A stretch of DNA of 64,000 bases from DATAGF01 sp963835685. Its GTDB lineage: Bacteria > Actinomycetota > Thermoleophilia > Miltoncostaeales > Miltoncostaeaceae. The DNA is taken from positions 1 to 64,000 of the forward strand of contig CAWIGI010000012.1 of the NCBI GenBank assembly GCA_963835685.1, given 5' to 3'. Of this stretch, positions 26,209 to 35,445 are shown one piece after another. The notes beneath the pieces are model-generated. The model saw only the letters and a program-made list of their open reading frames with translations, had not been told where the DNA came from and made no database searches. Positions within the stretch are counted from its first letter, which is position 1. Every line of letters starts with the position of its first letter. The translations under genes were made by a program, and so were the position numbers.

Positions 26209-26965
26209 CTACCGGTCAAGCCCCCGGTCGAGCTCCACCAGCCGGCGCATGGCCTCGAGCTGCGACTCCTCTTCGGGCCGTCCCAGCGCCTCCATCATCC
26301 GCACGAGGTCGCCCTGTGAGGCGACCCGGGGCCGGAGGCCGCCCCCGAGGTGGACGCGCTCGGCCCGTCGGCGAAGGTCGCGGTGGCCCCTGGTCCCCGT
26401 CGGCGTCTCGAGCGCCTTGATCCTCGCGCCGGCGCTCCAGTAGACCCAGGCGTCTCCCTCGAAGCGCACTCCGGTACGGGGCCCGCAGCGCGAAGCTGGC
26501 GATGGCCTCGTCCGTGGCGTCGCGTGCGCCCTTCGGGAACACCAGGTCCACCCCGCCCGGCAGCTCGTCGGCGCCCTGCAGCACCCGCGCCAGCGACCCG
26601 ATCAGGATGTAGTCGACCCGCCGCTCGTCGAGGGCGGCCAGGATCGCGTAGGGGTCGAGCCGGTTGCCCGGCTGCTCCACGCCGCCGCGGGTCAGGGCGA
26701 CGTCGAGGCGCTCCTTCGGCGTCAGGCGGGACAGCTCCCTGAGCCGGGCGTCGCGGGCGTCGTCGACGACGTTTGGGACCAGGCCCATCGAGAGGTCGAA
26801 GCCGCAGGCCTGCAGCACCCGGCGCACGGTGGCGAAGGCGGGCTCCACCTCCCCGGCCTCCCAGCGGGCGATCTGCGAGCGCGGGGTCCCCAGTAGGTCG
26901 GCCAGCTCGTGCTGGGCGAGGGCGGCGCGCATGCGGGCGCTCCGGATGAGCTCGGCGGCGGTCAT
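26209..26965 (-). CDS. XRE helix-turn-helix fused to nucleotidyltransferase-like domain, frameshifted
   Basis: Residues 1-70 are an XRE helix-turn-helix (ALAQHELADLLGTPRSQIARW). A linker follows, then an AbiEii/MNT-like nucleotidyltransferase segment: ILAALDERRVDYILIGSLAR and LPGGVDLVFPKG. The frame shifts near 26480 in a CCCC run and resumes with VRFEGDAWVYWSAGARIKAL through LGRPEEESQLEAMRRLVEL. The family's GSxxR and DxD-like positions are partly recognisable (GSLAR; VDLVF), so catalytic competence is uncertain. Such fusions occur in type IV toxin-antitoxin or abortive-infection contexts; here it would be an element-stability or defence gene. Confidence 0.65.
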
Positions 26966-27050
26966 CCCGCCGCCAGCCTACCCGCCTGCCTTGTATCAGC
27001 GCACAGTCGCATTTACGCTACGAGCGAGGCTATTGAATCATGACCTCTCG

Positions 27051-27287
27051 ATGAGCGACCTGCTGACCGCGGCCGAGGCCGCCGCGGAGCTGCGGTGCCA
27101 CGAGAAGACGGTCCGCCGGATGATCGGCCGGGGCGAGATCGACGCGCACTTCGTCGCCGGCCGGTGGCTGATCGCCCGGGACGCCCTGCCGACTGAACTC
27201 CCGCTACCCCGGCCCCGGCCCGGGCCCCGCCCCAGGGCGCCGGGCGGTCACTTCGCCGAGATCGCCCGGGAGATGGACGCGGCCTGA
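27051..27287 (+). CDS. Excisionase-like MerR/HTH_17 protein
   Basis: A 78-residue DNA-binding protein: MSDLLTAAEAAAELRCHEKT, then VRRMIGRGEIDAHFVAGRWL, the helix-turn-helix of HTH_17/excisionase proteins that read a marker such as RWLI in the wing. A proline/arginine tail follows. Its 3' end overlaps the convergent integrase 3' end by 40 bases, as in many recombination modules. It probably directs excision of the element. Confidence 0.75.
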   Translation: MSDLLTAAEAAAELRCHEKTVRRMIGRGEIDAHFVAGRWLIARDALPTELPLPRPRPGPRPRAPGGHFAEIAREMDAA

Positions 27288-28324
27288 CGCGCCTCGATGG
27301 CCGTCTCCTCCATCGAGCGCCGCTCCGCGAGCTCGGCCTCCGCGAACAGGTGGCCGTAGGTCGTGATGACCATCTGCGGGTTGGAGTGGCCCATGAGGTT
27401 CGCCACCTGCCACGGGTTGCGGCCCTCGGCGATCAGGAGGCTCGCGAATGTGTGGCGCAGCGCGTAGGGGGGCACGTCGAGGCCCGCGCGAGCGCGGGCC
27501 GGCCGCCACACGCGCGTCGTCCAGTTGCGGTGATCGGTGTGGAAGGGCGCGACGATGCCCGACTCCGGCCGCGCCTCGCCGGCGTGCAGCTCGGCCAGGT
27601 CGTCGGCGAGCGGGGCGATGATCGGGACCGCGCGCTCGCGGCCGGTCTTGGTGCGCTTCTCCCGCCCGTCGCTGGCGGCGGCTGAGCGGACGACGATGCT
27701 TCGCTCCTGGACGTCCTCCCAGCGCAGGGACCGCATCTCGGCGGGCCGCAGGCCGGCGTAGGCCATGAGACTCACCATCACGCGGTCGCGCGGGAAGCGC
27801 ATCTGTGCGCGGATCAGCTCCACCTCGAGCGGCTGCGCGGCCCGGCGGCGCTGGACGGGACGGTAGATGCGCCCGAGCCCGCGGCAGGGGTTGTCGCGGA
27901 TCAGGTCGTCGCGGACCGCGGCCCCGAGGGCGGCGGAGAGGATCTGCACGGCCCGGTCGGCCGTGTAGAGCGTGGCGCCGTCGCGCACCAGGGCGGCCCG
28001 CCAGGAGCGCACCTCGCTGCGGGAGATTTCCGTGAGTCGCAGGCTCCCGAGGTGCGGCACGATCAGCTTGTCGATCCGGTCGGCCCGCTCGTGGCGGGTG
28101 ACCGGCTCCCAGGCGACCCCCTCCGTGCGGAGCCAGTGCTCGAGCCAGTCGGTGAGGGCGAGGCGCCCTTGCCTCGCCGCCCGCTCCCCGCGCTCGAGGT
28201 CGCCGACGAAGATCCTCGCCTCGCGCTTGGTGGCGAAGCGGCGGGTGCGCCGCCGGCGGCGCTCGGTCCAGTCGACCCGCCACGGCTTGCGGGGCCGCTC
28301 CGGCTCGTGGATGAGCGAGGGCAC
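27248..28324 (-). CDS. Tyrosine site-specific integrase
   Basis: A 358-residue phage-type integrase. The N-terminal arm-binding and core-binding domains are followed by the catalytic domain: Arg193 in YAGLRPAEMRSLRWED, Lys226 in KTGRER, Arg290-His291 in PYALRHTFASL (Tyr where many enzymes have His), His313 in LMGHSNPQ and the nucleophile Tyr323 in TTYGHLF. The gene ends toward the element and starts 69 bases from tRNA-Pro, the classical arrangement for tRNA-targeting integrases. Confidence 0.93.
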   Translation of the reverse strand: MPSLIHEPERPRKPWRVDWTERRRRRTRRFATKREARIFVGDLERGERAARQGRLALTDWLEHWLRTEGVAWEPVTRHERADRIDKLIVPHLGSLRLTEISRSEVRSWRAALVRDGATLYTADRAVQILSAALGAAVRDDLIRDNPCRGLGRIYRPVQRRRAAQPLEVELIRAQMRFPRDRVMVSLMAYAGLRPAEMRSLRWEDVQERSIVVRSAAASDGREKRTKTGRERAVPIIAPLADDLAELHAGEARPESGIVAPFHTDHRNWTTRVWRPARARAGLDVPPYALRHTFASLLIAEGRNPWQVANLMGHSNPQMVITTYGHLFAEAELAERRSMEETAIEARQAASISRAISAK

Positions 28325-28345
28325 GGCCCGGATCGTAGCCCGATC

Positions 28346-28364
28346 TGCGGCAACTTGTGCGGCA
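28346..28364. promoter_or_regulatory. Two TGCGGCA repeats, candidate integrase arm sites
   Basis: TGCGGCA at 28346-28352 and 28358-28364, spaced 12 bases, between the integrase start and the att site. Matches the three-repeat array at the other end of the element in both sequence and phasing. Confidence 0.65.
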
Positions 28365-28392
28365 CTTCTGATGCTATGACCCTGAAAACTAC

Positions 28393-28435
28393 ATCGGGAC
28401 GGGCGGATTCGAACCGCCGACCCCCGCCACCCAAA
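28393..28435. repeat. attR: 43-bp direct repeat within tRNA-Pro
   Basis: The intact copy of the duplicated 43-base core, forming the 3' half of the functional tRNA-Pro. Identical to 8504-8546. The 25 bases on its left are similar to those left of the other copy. Confidence 0.88.
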
Positions 28436-28467
28436 GGCGGTGCGCTACCAGGCTGCGCTACGTCCCG
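28394..28467 (-). tRNA. tRNA-Pro (UGG anticodon)
   Basis: A 74-base cloverleaf: acceptor CGGGACG pairs with CGTCCCG, D-arm AGCCTGGT loop, anticodon stem CCGCC/GGCGG around TTTGGGT giving UGG, TTCGAAT T-loop between GGCGG and CCGCC, discriminator A. CCA is not encoded. Its 3' half is the integration site of the element. Confidence 0.95.
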
Positions 28468-28544
28468 GGTCGACGGCAGGGTAGCCGATGGACGATCGCC
28501 GCCTGGATCCGCCGCGCGCAGCCTGGCGCCGGTAGCGTGGCGGG

Positions 28545-28913
28545 GTGCGCTGCACGCGGATCGCGTCCGAGGACGGCGGGCCCTCGCGCTTCGAGGACGT
28601 CGACGTCGAGCTGGCCGAGGCCGGGTTCGCGCCGCCGGCGCCCCCGTTCGAGATCTCCGCGGCCATGCCGTGCACGGCGATGCTGTTGGCCACGCTGCCG
28701 GTCGGCTACGAGAGCGATTGGCACCCCGCCCCCGCGCGCCAGTGGTTCCTCCAGCTCGCGGGCGAGCTGGAGGTGGAGACCGGCGACGGCGAGGTCAGGC
28801 GCCTCACGGCGGGCACCGTCGTGCTCGTGGAGGACGTCACCGGGCCCGGCCACCGGACCAGAGTGGTCGGGCAGGTGCCGGTGCGGGCGGCGTTCGTCCG
28901 GCTCGGCGGCTGA
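28545..28913 (+). CDS. Cupin-domain protein
   Basis: A 122-residue single-cupin protein with a GTG start. Cupin motif 1 region is YESDWHPAPARQWFLQLAGE; motif 2 includes LTAGTVVLVEDVTGPGHRT. Two metal-type histidines (in DWHPAP and GPGH) are present. No neighbouring pathway explains it; it is convergent with the cellulose-synthase-like gene, three bases apart. Confidence 0.75.
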   Translation: MRCTRIASEDGGPSRFEDVDVELAEAGFAPPAPPFEISAAMPCTAMLLATLPVGYESDWHPAPARQWFLQLAGELEVETGDGEVRRLTAGTVVLVEDVTGPGHRTRVVGQVPVRAAFVRLGG

Positions 28914-28915
28914 GG

Positions 28916-30803
28916 CTAGACCCGCGTCGGCTGCGGCTGGGGGGATGGCGCAGACCCGGCGGGGCTGGGACGCGGCGAGCGCTCGAGCTCGGCCACGGCC
29001 ACCTGGCGGCCGGGGCCGAACGGGTGGCGGAAGCACCACTCGACGATCACGTCGGCGACGCCCGCCTCGAGGTGCTCGAAGGCCACGCCGAGGCTCCAGC
29101 TCCCGGGGTCGTGACCGGCCTCGACGCGGGCGACGACGCCCTCGACCTCGATCGGCCCGTCGTCGAGGAGCAGGACGATCCGCAGGCGGTCGCCGGCGGC
29201 GCGGCGCTCCGAGACGATCATGGCGAGGCCCTCGCGGCTGAGGTCCTCGACCCGGGCGGGCGCCTCCGGGCGGGCGCCTCCGGCCGAGTAGGCCGCCGCC
29301 ACGGCGACGGGGAAGCGGTGGCTGAAGCGGGTGTGGCGCACGCCGCGCGCCCAGGCCACGACCGAGCACACGAGGGCGACGTTGGCCGCGGCCCACACCA
29401 CCGTGATGGCGTGCGCGCCCGGCGAGAGCTGCCCGGGCAGGCCGAGCATCTGGGCGGCCGTCTGGTAGCCGATTGCGGCGGCGGTGACCGCCGCCAGCGC
29501 GATCGGAAGCCACAGCGCCCGGGCGACGCCCGTCCGGCGACGGCGGCCGCCCTTGGGGGTCACCTGGAAGCCGCCGCGTCCGCCGAGCAGCGCGGTCATC
29601 GCCCTCAGGTAGGGGGTCATGCGGGCGACGGCGAAGCGCTCGCACTCGATCAGCCCGTAGCGCCCGCGCGTCAGGGCGCGCGAGGCCAGCGGCACGAGGA
29701 CGAGCTGGGGGATGAACAGGGCGGCGTAGAGCAGCGGGCCGGCATCGATCGGCGCCACGCCGGACGCGAGCACGACGGGCGGGATGACGAAGCCGAGCAG
29801 GCGCTGCGGGCCCTCCAGGAAGTGCATGCAGCTGGCCGTGTACTCGAGGCGCTGCGCCCACGACAGGCCGCGCTTGAACATGGGCGGGTCGCGCCGGAGC
29901 ATCTGCAGCGAGCCCTTGGCCCAGCGGCCGCGCTGCACGAGGAAGGCGCCGATCTCCTCGGGCGCGATGCCGAGCGCCATCACCTCGGGGTGGAAGACGC
30001 TGCGCCACCCGGCCGCGTGCAGGCGCATGCTCGTGTGGGCGTCCTCGACCACCGTCTCGGTCGCGACGCCGCCGACGGAGACCAGCGCCTCGCGCCGGAT
30101 GACCGACGGGCAGCCGCACCAGAAGGCCGCGTTGTGCCGGTCCTTGCCGGGGCAGATCGCGTCGAAGAAGACGCTCTGCTCGTTGCGCAGCGGGTCGTCG
30201 TGGTCGCGCGGGTGCTGGAAGCCTCGGTTGTAGAAGTGCTGCGGGGCCTGCACGACGGCGACGTCCTCGTCGGCGAAGTAGCCGAGCATCCGCTCGAGGA
30301 GCTCCGGCCGCGGGACGTGGTCGGCGTCGAGGGTGACGATGAACTCCGCGTCCACGTGCTCGAGCGCGTGGTTGATGTTGCCGGCCTTGGCGTGGCGGCG
30401 CGGCGCCGGGCCGCGAGAGGTAGCGTGCGCCGAGCTCCTCGCACATCAGGCGCACCCACGGCCGGCCGCCGTCGTCGAGCACCCAGACCCTGGGGGCGAC
30501 GTCGCTGCGGATCGCGAGGGCGCCCACGACGGTCGGCCGCAGGACGTCCTCCGGCTCGTTGAGGGTCGTCACGAGCACGGCCACGTCGCGGCCGGGCAGC
30601 GGCGGCGGGGCCTCGCGCCGGGCCATGCGCCAGCACGAGAAGGCCAGCAGGGCGAGCATGACGAGACCGTAGGTCTCGGCGGCGGCGAGCGGCGCGCCGA
30701 GCCACATCGACGGCCCGTCGAGGGTGAAGCCCCAGCGCCAGACGATGTAGACGAGGCTCGCGGCCAGCGCGGCGACGACGATCAGGCGTGACGTCCAGGC
30801 CAT
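28916..30803 (-). CDS. Cellulose-synthase-like glycosyltransferase (CslA/BcsA type) with PilZ-like end, one frameshift
   Basis: Membrane GT2 processive beta-glucan synthase. The first part (from 30803) has two membrane helices, then DVAVLVTTLNEPEDVLRPTV and VLDDGGRPWV (first Asp). The frame changes near 30405 in the segment after RYLSRPG and resumes with EFIVTLDADHVPRPELL (DxD), TETVVEDAHTSMRLHAAGW (catalytic Asp of the xED motif) and QRGRWAKGSL (QxxRW). Six further helices follow. The last 100 residues resemble PilZ, with HRFPVAVAA and VEDLSREGLAMIV (RxxxR and DxSxxG are imperfect), suggesting c-di-GMP control. It is last in a GH6 - copper oxidase - glycosyltransferase run. Confidence 0.88.
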
Positions 30804-30851
30804 GCACTGCCCATCGGCGGCGGCGATGCGGACTTGAACCGCCCGCCGAGC

Positions 30852-33095
30852 CTAACCCCGCCCGACGACCCTCGCCCTGGGGCGCAGGCTCGCGCGGTTG
30901 CCGTGGGCGTCGCGGGCGCCGAGCACCACGCGGACGCCGCGCGGCGGCCGCGCGCCGACGCGGACGCGCAGGACCAGCGCCGCGGGCCGGCCGGCGCGCA
31001 CGCCGCGCCGCACCCGCGCGCGGGCAAGGCGGGCGGTGACCAGCGCGTCCTCGTCGCTCCGCACGCGCAGCCTGACCGTGACGATGCGCCCGCGCACGGT
31101 CGCGCGCATGCCGCTCACGCGCAGCCGCGGGGCGCGCCGGTCGGGGCTCCCGACCGTCGGCGGCGTCGGGGCCGGGCCCGGGGCGACCACCGCCGGCGCC
31201 GGGACCTCGGGGGCCGCGGGGTCGAGCCGGATCCACCGCGCCACCGAGGGGACGCCCCGCGAGTCGATGGCGAACAGCATGTACCAGCCGGGCGGCGCGA
31301 CGCTCGGGTCGGGCGGGCTCGTGAGCACGACCCCGGCCTCGCCGGGACGCCGGGCCAGCTCGATCGAGCGCTGCTCCATGTCGACCGCGTGGGTGACCGC
31401 GCCGGGGCGCATCAGCACGACCCTCGCGATCGCCGACGGGTCGCTCACCTCGATGGGCAGGCGCGCGGCGTACGGCACTGCTCCCGGCGCCGCGGTCACC
31501 GCCGGCCGGCTTCCGCCCGCGAAGAGGTAGGGCGGCGAGTAGAGCTGGGCCGTGCGGCTCGCCGTCGGCAGGTGCTCCTCGCGGTCGTCGCCGGCCGACA
31601 ACACGGTGCCGTCCGGCAACAGCACGGCGGTGGAGTGGTAGGTGCGGGCGTCGGTCTCCTTGGCGACCTCGCGCCAGTCGCCGGCCGCGGGATCGTAGAG
31701 CTCGGCCTCGTACACCGGGTCGGCGTAGAGGTTGCCGTCGGGGGACTGGCCGAGGCCGCCCCCGCTCGACAGCTTCGAGCCGTCCGGCAGCAGCACCGTG
31801 TTGAAGTGCGCGCGGGCGCGGTCCAGCGACGGTCCCGTGCGCCACGTCGGTCCCGCCGGCGTGCCCCAGCCGGGGTCGTTCAGGTCGAGGTGCTCGGAGG
31901 TCACGGTGGGTTCCGGCGAGTCCGGGTCGGCCTGGACTTCCGAGCCGCCGATCAGCGTGATCCGCGCCGCGCCCGCAGGGCCGCCGGGCTCCATCACGGC
32001 GGTGCCCCAGAAGCGCGAGAGCCCAGGTCCTGGAATTGGTGCGCCAGCTCCAGTCCTCGGAGTGGAGGAGGTAGGCGTCGCCCCTCCCCGGGCCGGCCAT
32101 GAGCACGCGGTCGCCGGCGCCTCGCCCCGCGAGGGTCGTCTTGGGCAGCAGGAACATGTGCGGGTACAGGTTCACGTCCTGCGGCAGAGAGCCGACGCGG
32201 TCCAGGCGGTCACGTCCGCCCGGCGCCGCGCGCGGCGTGAACACCTCCACGTCGCGGACGACCTGGTGGCGGCCGCTCTCGTCCCAGCCGCCCACGATCA
32301 GCACGCGGCCATCCGAGAGCGTCGTCAGGGTCGGATACCAGCGGCCGTGCTCCATATCCCACGGTTGGCCGTCCTCGTGCCGCAGCCGCTCCCAGCTCTG
32401 GGTGGAGGGGTCGAAGATGAAGATCCAGTTCGCCCCCCGGAAACCGCGGGCCTCCTGCGGGTCGCCGTCGCCCCACGGATAGGAGAGGTTGCCCCCCGCG
32501 ACGAGCACGCGGCCGTCGGGGAGGACCGCCTGCCCCCCGCACCAGATGTTGGCCGGCCAGCACCTGGCCGTCGTGGTGCCGGACCTCGGGGATCGCGACC
32601 TCGTCGATCCTCGTCGGTCGCCGGGTCGTAGAGGTGGGAGCTGCCGCCCTCGTTCTCGGGCACCTTGCTGAACCAGAGCACCTTCCCGGTGTGCAGGACG
32701 ACCGCGTGGATCGCCAGCGACTGCGACGGAAACGGGTCCCCCCACTCGCCGACCTGCGACGGCCCGGCCGCGGCGAGCGCGCGCAGGCCGGCGCCGGCCG
32801 AGGGCGGCGGCGCCCCGGCCGAGGCCGGGCACGACTCCCAGTTGGCGGCGCGGTAGGCCGGATCCGACTCGCAGCGGTCGAGGACCGCCTCGTGGCGCTC
32901 GGCGCCCGCGACGGTCTCCTCGGCGTGGTACGCGTGGCCGGCCCCGCCCTCGAAGCGGGCCAGCTCGGCCGGATCGCCGCTGCCGGTGACGGTGCCCAGC
33001 AGCGCCGGCGCGCCGGCGAGGGCCACCGCGCCGACCGCGGCCAGGGCGAGGGGCGCCGCCCGGGCGCGCGGCCCGGCGATGCGCGGACGTCGCAC
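30852..33095 (-). CDS. GlxA-like radical copper (galactose/glyoxal) oxidase, three frameshifts
   Basis: Kelch-propeller oxidase with a C-terminal DUF1929 domain, anchored by an N-terminal hydrophobic segment (LALAAVGAVALAGAPALL). The five copper-site residues can be seen: Cys in NIWCGGQAVLPDGR, Tyr in GRWYPTLTTLSDG (the Cys-Tyr crosslink pair), Tyr-His in RTYHSTAVLLPDG and the last His in VTHAVDMEQRS. Frame changes lie near 32615, 32555 and 32025. An Arg/Val-rich strand domain follows DUF1929 at the C-terminus. GTG start at 33095, four bases after the GH6 stop. In Streptomyces GlxA oxidises the CslA polysaccharide at hyphal tips; the same pairing is seen here. Confidence 0.85.
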
Positions 33096-33099
33096 GGCG

Positions 33100-34185
33100 C
33101 TATCCCCCTGCGGCTCGGGCCAGGCGCAGCGCCTCGTCCGGCCACCAGGTCCCCGCGGGGGGGCCGCCGTTGCAGGCGCCGTCCGACTCGCCCGGGCGCT
33201 TGATCCAGAGCAGGGCGTCGACCGCGGGGTCGCCGGTGTCCGCGGTGGGCGCCTGGCCGAGGGCGCGCCCCGGCGGGTTGCACCAGGCGTCGCCCGGCGC
33301 GGGGCCGGCGCCGTTGCGGCTGGTGTCGATGACGAACGGCGCGTCGTCCACGCGGCGCGACACCGCCCGACCGTAGGAGCGGGAGCGCGCGGTCGTGTGG
33401 AAGCTCGCGACGTTGACCGCGAACCCGCGGGCGCCGTCCACGCCGGCCGCGCGCAGCCGCCGCGCCATCTCCGCCGGGGGGATCCAGGCCGGGTTGCCGG
33501 CGTCGATGTAGACGGCCACACCGGGGCGGCCCGCGAGCCGGGCGACCGCCTGGGCGATCAGGGCGGTGCGGACGGCGCGCTCGTCTCCGGGCAGCCGATC
33601 GAGGGCCGCGAGGGCGTCGGGCTCGAGCACGACGGCCGCCGGGCCGGCGCCGATGCCGGTGGCCAGGGCGTCGATCCAGGCGAGGTACTCGCCGGAGTCC
33701 GGCGCCCCGCCCGCCGAGTGGAGGCCGTGGTCGCGGTTGGGGATGTTGTAGGCCACCAGCACAGGGATCGCGCCCGCGGCCCGGGCGGCCCGGACGCGCC
33801 TGGCGGCGGACGCGCGCACGTCCGAGGTCCAATCGCCGAGCCACAGGGCGGTCGGCTGCCGGGCGATGCGGTACGCGAGGGCGGCGTCGGCCGGCCGCTC
33901 GCGGCGCCAGGCTCGCGCCTGGGCCCGCGCGGGGCTCCGGGGCGCCCGGTAGATGCGCCCGCCGGCGAAGGGGCTCGGCTCGCGCGCGTCAGCCAGGCGG
34001 GCGATGGCCTCGAGGGGAGCGCCGAGGGACGCGACGGCCGCGCGGACGGGGGCGGACACCTCGGCGGCGCGCGTCATCGGGGCGCCCTCATCCGCCGCTG
34101 CGCCGGCGACCGGGGCGAGGCCGGCGACCAGGGCCGCCAGGAGCAGGGTCCGGCGGCGCCGTGAGCGCGATCGTGGAGGGGGCAC
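33100..34185 (-). CDS. Glycoside hydrolase family 6 endoglucanase (CslZ-like)
   Basis: A 361-residue secreted or anchored GH6 cellulase. The signal segment TLLLAALVAGLAPVAGAAA is followed by the catalytic domain: IPVLVAYNIPNRDHG with the conserved Asp, VVLEPDALAALD holding the proton-donor Asp, and FAVNVASFHTT. WCNPPGRALG and LLWIKRPGESDG are also typical GH6. GTG start after a GGAGGG site. First gene of the oxidase-glycosyltransferase run, so it probably trims or releases the CslA-like polymer. Confidence 0.92.
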   Translation of the reverse strand: MPPPRSRSRRRRTLLLAALVAGLAPVAGAAADEGAPMTRAAEVSAPVRAAVASLGAPLEAIARLADAREPSPFAGGRIYRAPRSPARAQARAWRRERPADAALAYRIARQPTALWLGDWTSDVRASAARRVRAARAAGAIPVLVAYNIPNRDHGLHSAGGAPDSGEYLAWIDALATGIGAGPAAVVLEPDALAALDRLPGDERAVRTALIAQAVARLAGRPGVAVYIDAGNPAWIPPAEMARRLRAAGVDGARGFAVNVASFHTTARSRSYGRAVSRRVDDAPFVIDTSRNGAGPAPGDAWCNPPGRALGQAPTADTGDPAVDALLWIKRPGESDGACNGGPPAGTWWPDEALRLARAAGG

Positions 34186-34294
34186 GGGTTGTGGGTGCGC
34201 ATGACGTCCCTATCGGCACGCCGGGCGCGGACTCAACCCTATGGAAACCTCACATCGGGCGCCAGCCCCCTCAAGCGGCACCGGATACGAGCCG

Positions 34295-35445
34295 ATGATC
34301 CCCCTGATGCGTCGCGCCATCCGCCGGAGCCTCGTCGGCGCCGCCGCCCTCGCGGCGGTCGCGGCCGTCATCGCCGTGCCCCACCTGGCCGGCCGGGCCG
34401 AGCCCGCGCCGCCCCCCACCGCGCCGCCCATCCCGGGCCAGCCCCTTCCCCCGGCCCCGGCCCCGGCGGGCGGGGAGCCGGCGGCGGAGCCGGCTCCCCC
34501 GCCGCTGCAGCGCCTGGTCCCGCCCTCGAAGGGCGCGCTGCTCGGCGTCTCCAACCCCGCGCTCCCCCGCGAGGCCGGCGCCGTGGACGACTGGAGCGCC
34601 GAGCACGCGGTCCGCCCCAGGATCGTCAACTGGTTCCAGCAGTGGCTCAGCGGCGAGACCGCGCTTCCGCGCCGATTGGGCGGCCCGGGTCGCCGAGCAG
34701 GGCGCGGTCCCCATGATCACCTGGGAGCCGTGGTCGGCGCCGGCCGGCGAGATGCACGATCCGGAGCAGCCCGATGTCAGCCTGGCCCGCATCGCCGCCG
34801 GCGACCACGACCGGTACGTCCGCTCGTTCGCGCGCGAGGTCGCCACCTACCGCGGGCCGGTGCTCCTGCGGCCCATGCACGAGATGAACGGGCACTGGTA
34901 CTCGTGGAGTGCCGAGGTGAACGGCAACACGCCGGCCGAGCTTCGTCGCCGCCTGGAGGCACCTGCACCGCGTCTTCGCCGAGGAGGGGGCGCGCAACGT
35001 CAGCTGGGTCTGGTCGATCAACAACCTCGAGTCGGCAGACGCCGAGGCCGTCATCGCCGAGCTCTACCCGGGCGACCGCTACGTCGACTGGGTCTCGACC
35101 AGCGGCTTCAACTGGGGCGAGGCCTACGACTGGAGCTCGTGGCGCGACGCGGACGCCCTCTACGGCACCACCTACCGGGCGCTCGCACGCTTCGGCAGGC
35201 CGATCATGATCTCGGAGATCGCCACCACCGACCTGGGCGGCGACCCGGCGGGCTGGATCACGCAGACCCTCGCGCGCCTGCGCGCGGGCTACCCGCTGGT
35301 GCGCGCGGTGGTCTGGTACGACGACATCGACGGGGCCGGCCTCGACTTCCGCCTGCGCGGCGCCACGACCCGGGCCCTCGCCAGCCGCGCCGCGACCGGC
35401 GACGGCTGGCTGCAGGACCCGGACGTCCGCTACCTGGCGCCCTGA
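34295..35445 (+). CDS. GH26-like beta-mannanase/glucanase, two frameshifts
   Basis: A secreted glycosidase. The N-terminal anchor is RRSLVGAAALAAVAAVIAVP, followed by a long Pro/Ala linker. The catalytic domain is in three frames: KGALLGVSNPALPR and RIVNWFQQWLSG (frame 1); MITWEPWSAPAGEMHDPEQP and LLRPMHEMNGHWYSW with the acid/base Glu (frame 2); NVSWVWSINNLESADAE, WGEAYDW, and the nucleophile Glu in GRPIMISEIATTD (frame 3). Shifts fall near 34675 and 34955. ATG 34295 is one of several possible starts. Divergent from GH6, it likely belongs to the same polysaccharide locus. Confidence 0.8.

Larger units (their letters stand above)
8504..28435. mobile_element. 19.9-kb integrative and mobilizable element in tRNA-Pro
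   Basis: The element is bounded by exact 43-base copies of the 3' part of tRNA-Pro (8504-8546 and 28393-28435). It carries, reading from the tRNA inward, a tyrosine integrase, an excisionase-like gene, an XRE-nucleotidyltransferase, three small accessory genes, a candidate oriT and a MobF relaxase. Farther left is cargo of hydrolases, a methyltransferase, oxidoreductases, an exporter and TetR/HxlR regulators, interspersed with IS fragments. No VirB/TraG-like mating-pair or coupling genes were found, so it looks mobilizable rather than self-conjugative. TGCGGCA repeats spaced 12 bases apart lie just inside both ends. Confidence 0.8.

Noticed and set aside
30390..30420. Programmed frameshifting in the glycosyltransferase and other broken genes
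   Set aside because: No consistent slippery site or hairpin; breaks vary in direction and often fall in G/C runs, better explained as indels.
34186..34294. c-di-GMP riboswitch between GH6 and GH26
   Set aside because: Looked for because of the PilZ-like domain; conserved GEMM-I or GEMM-II cores were not found.
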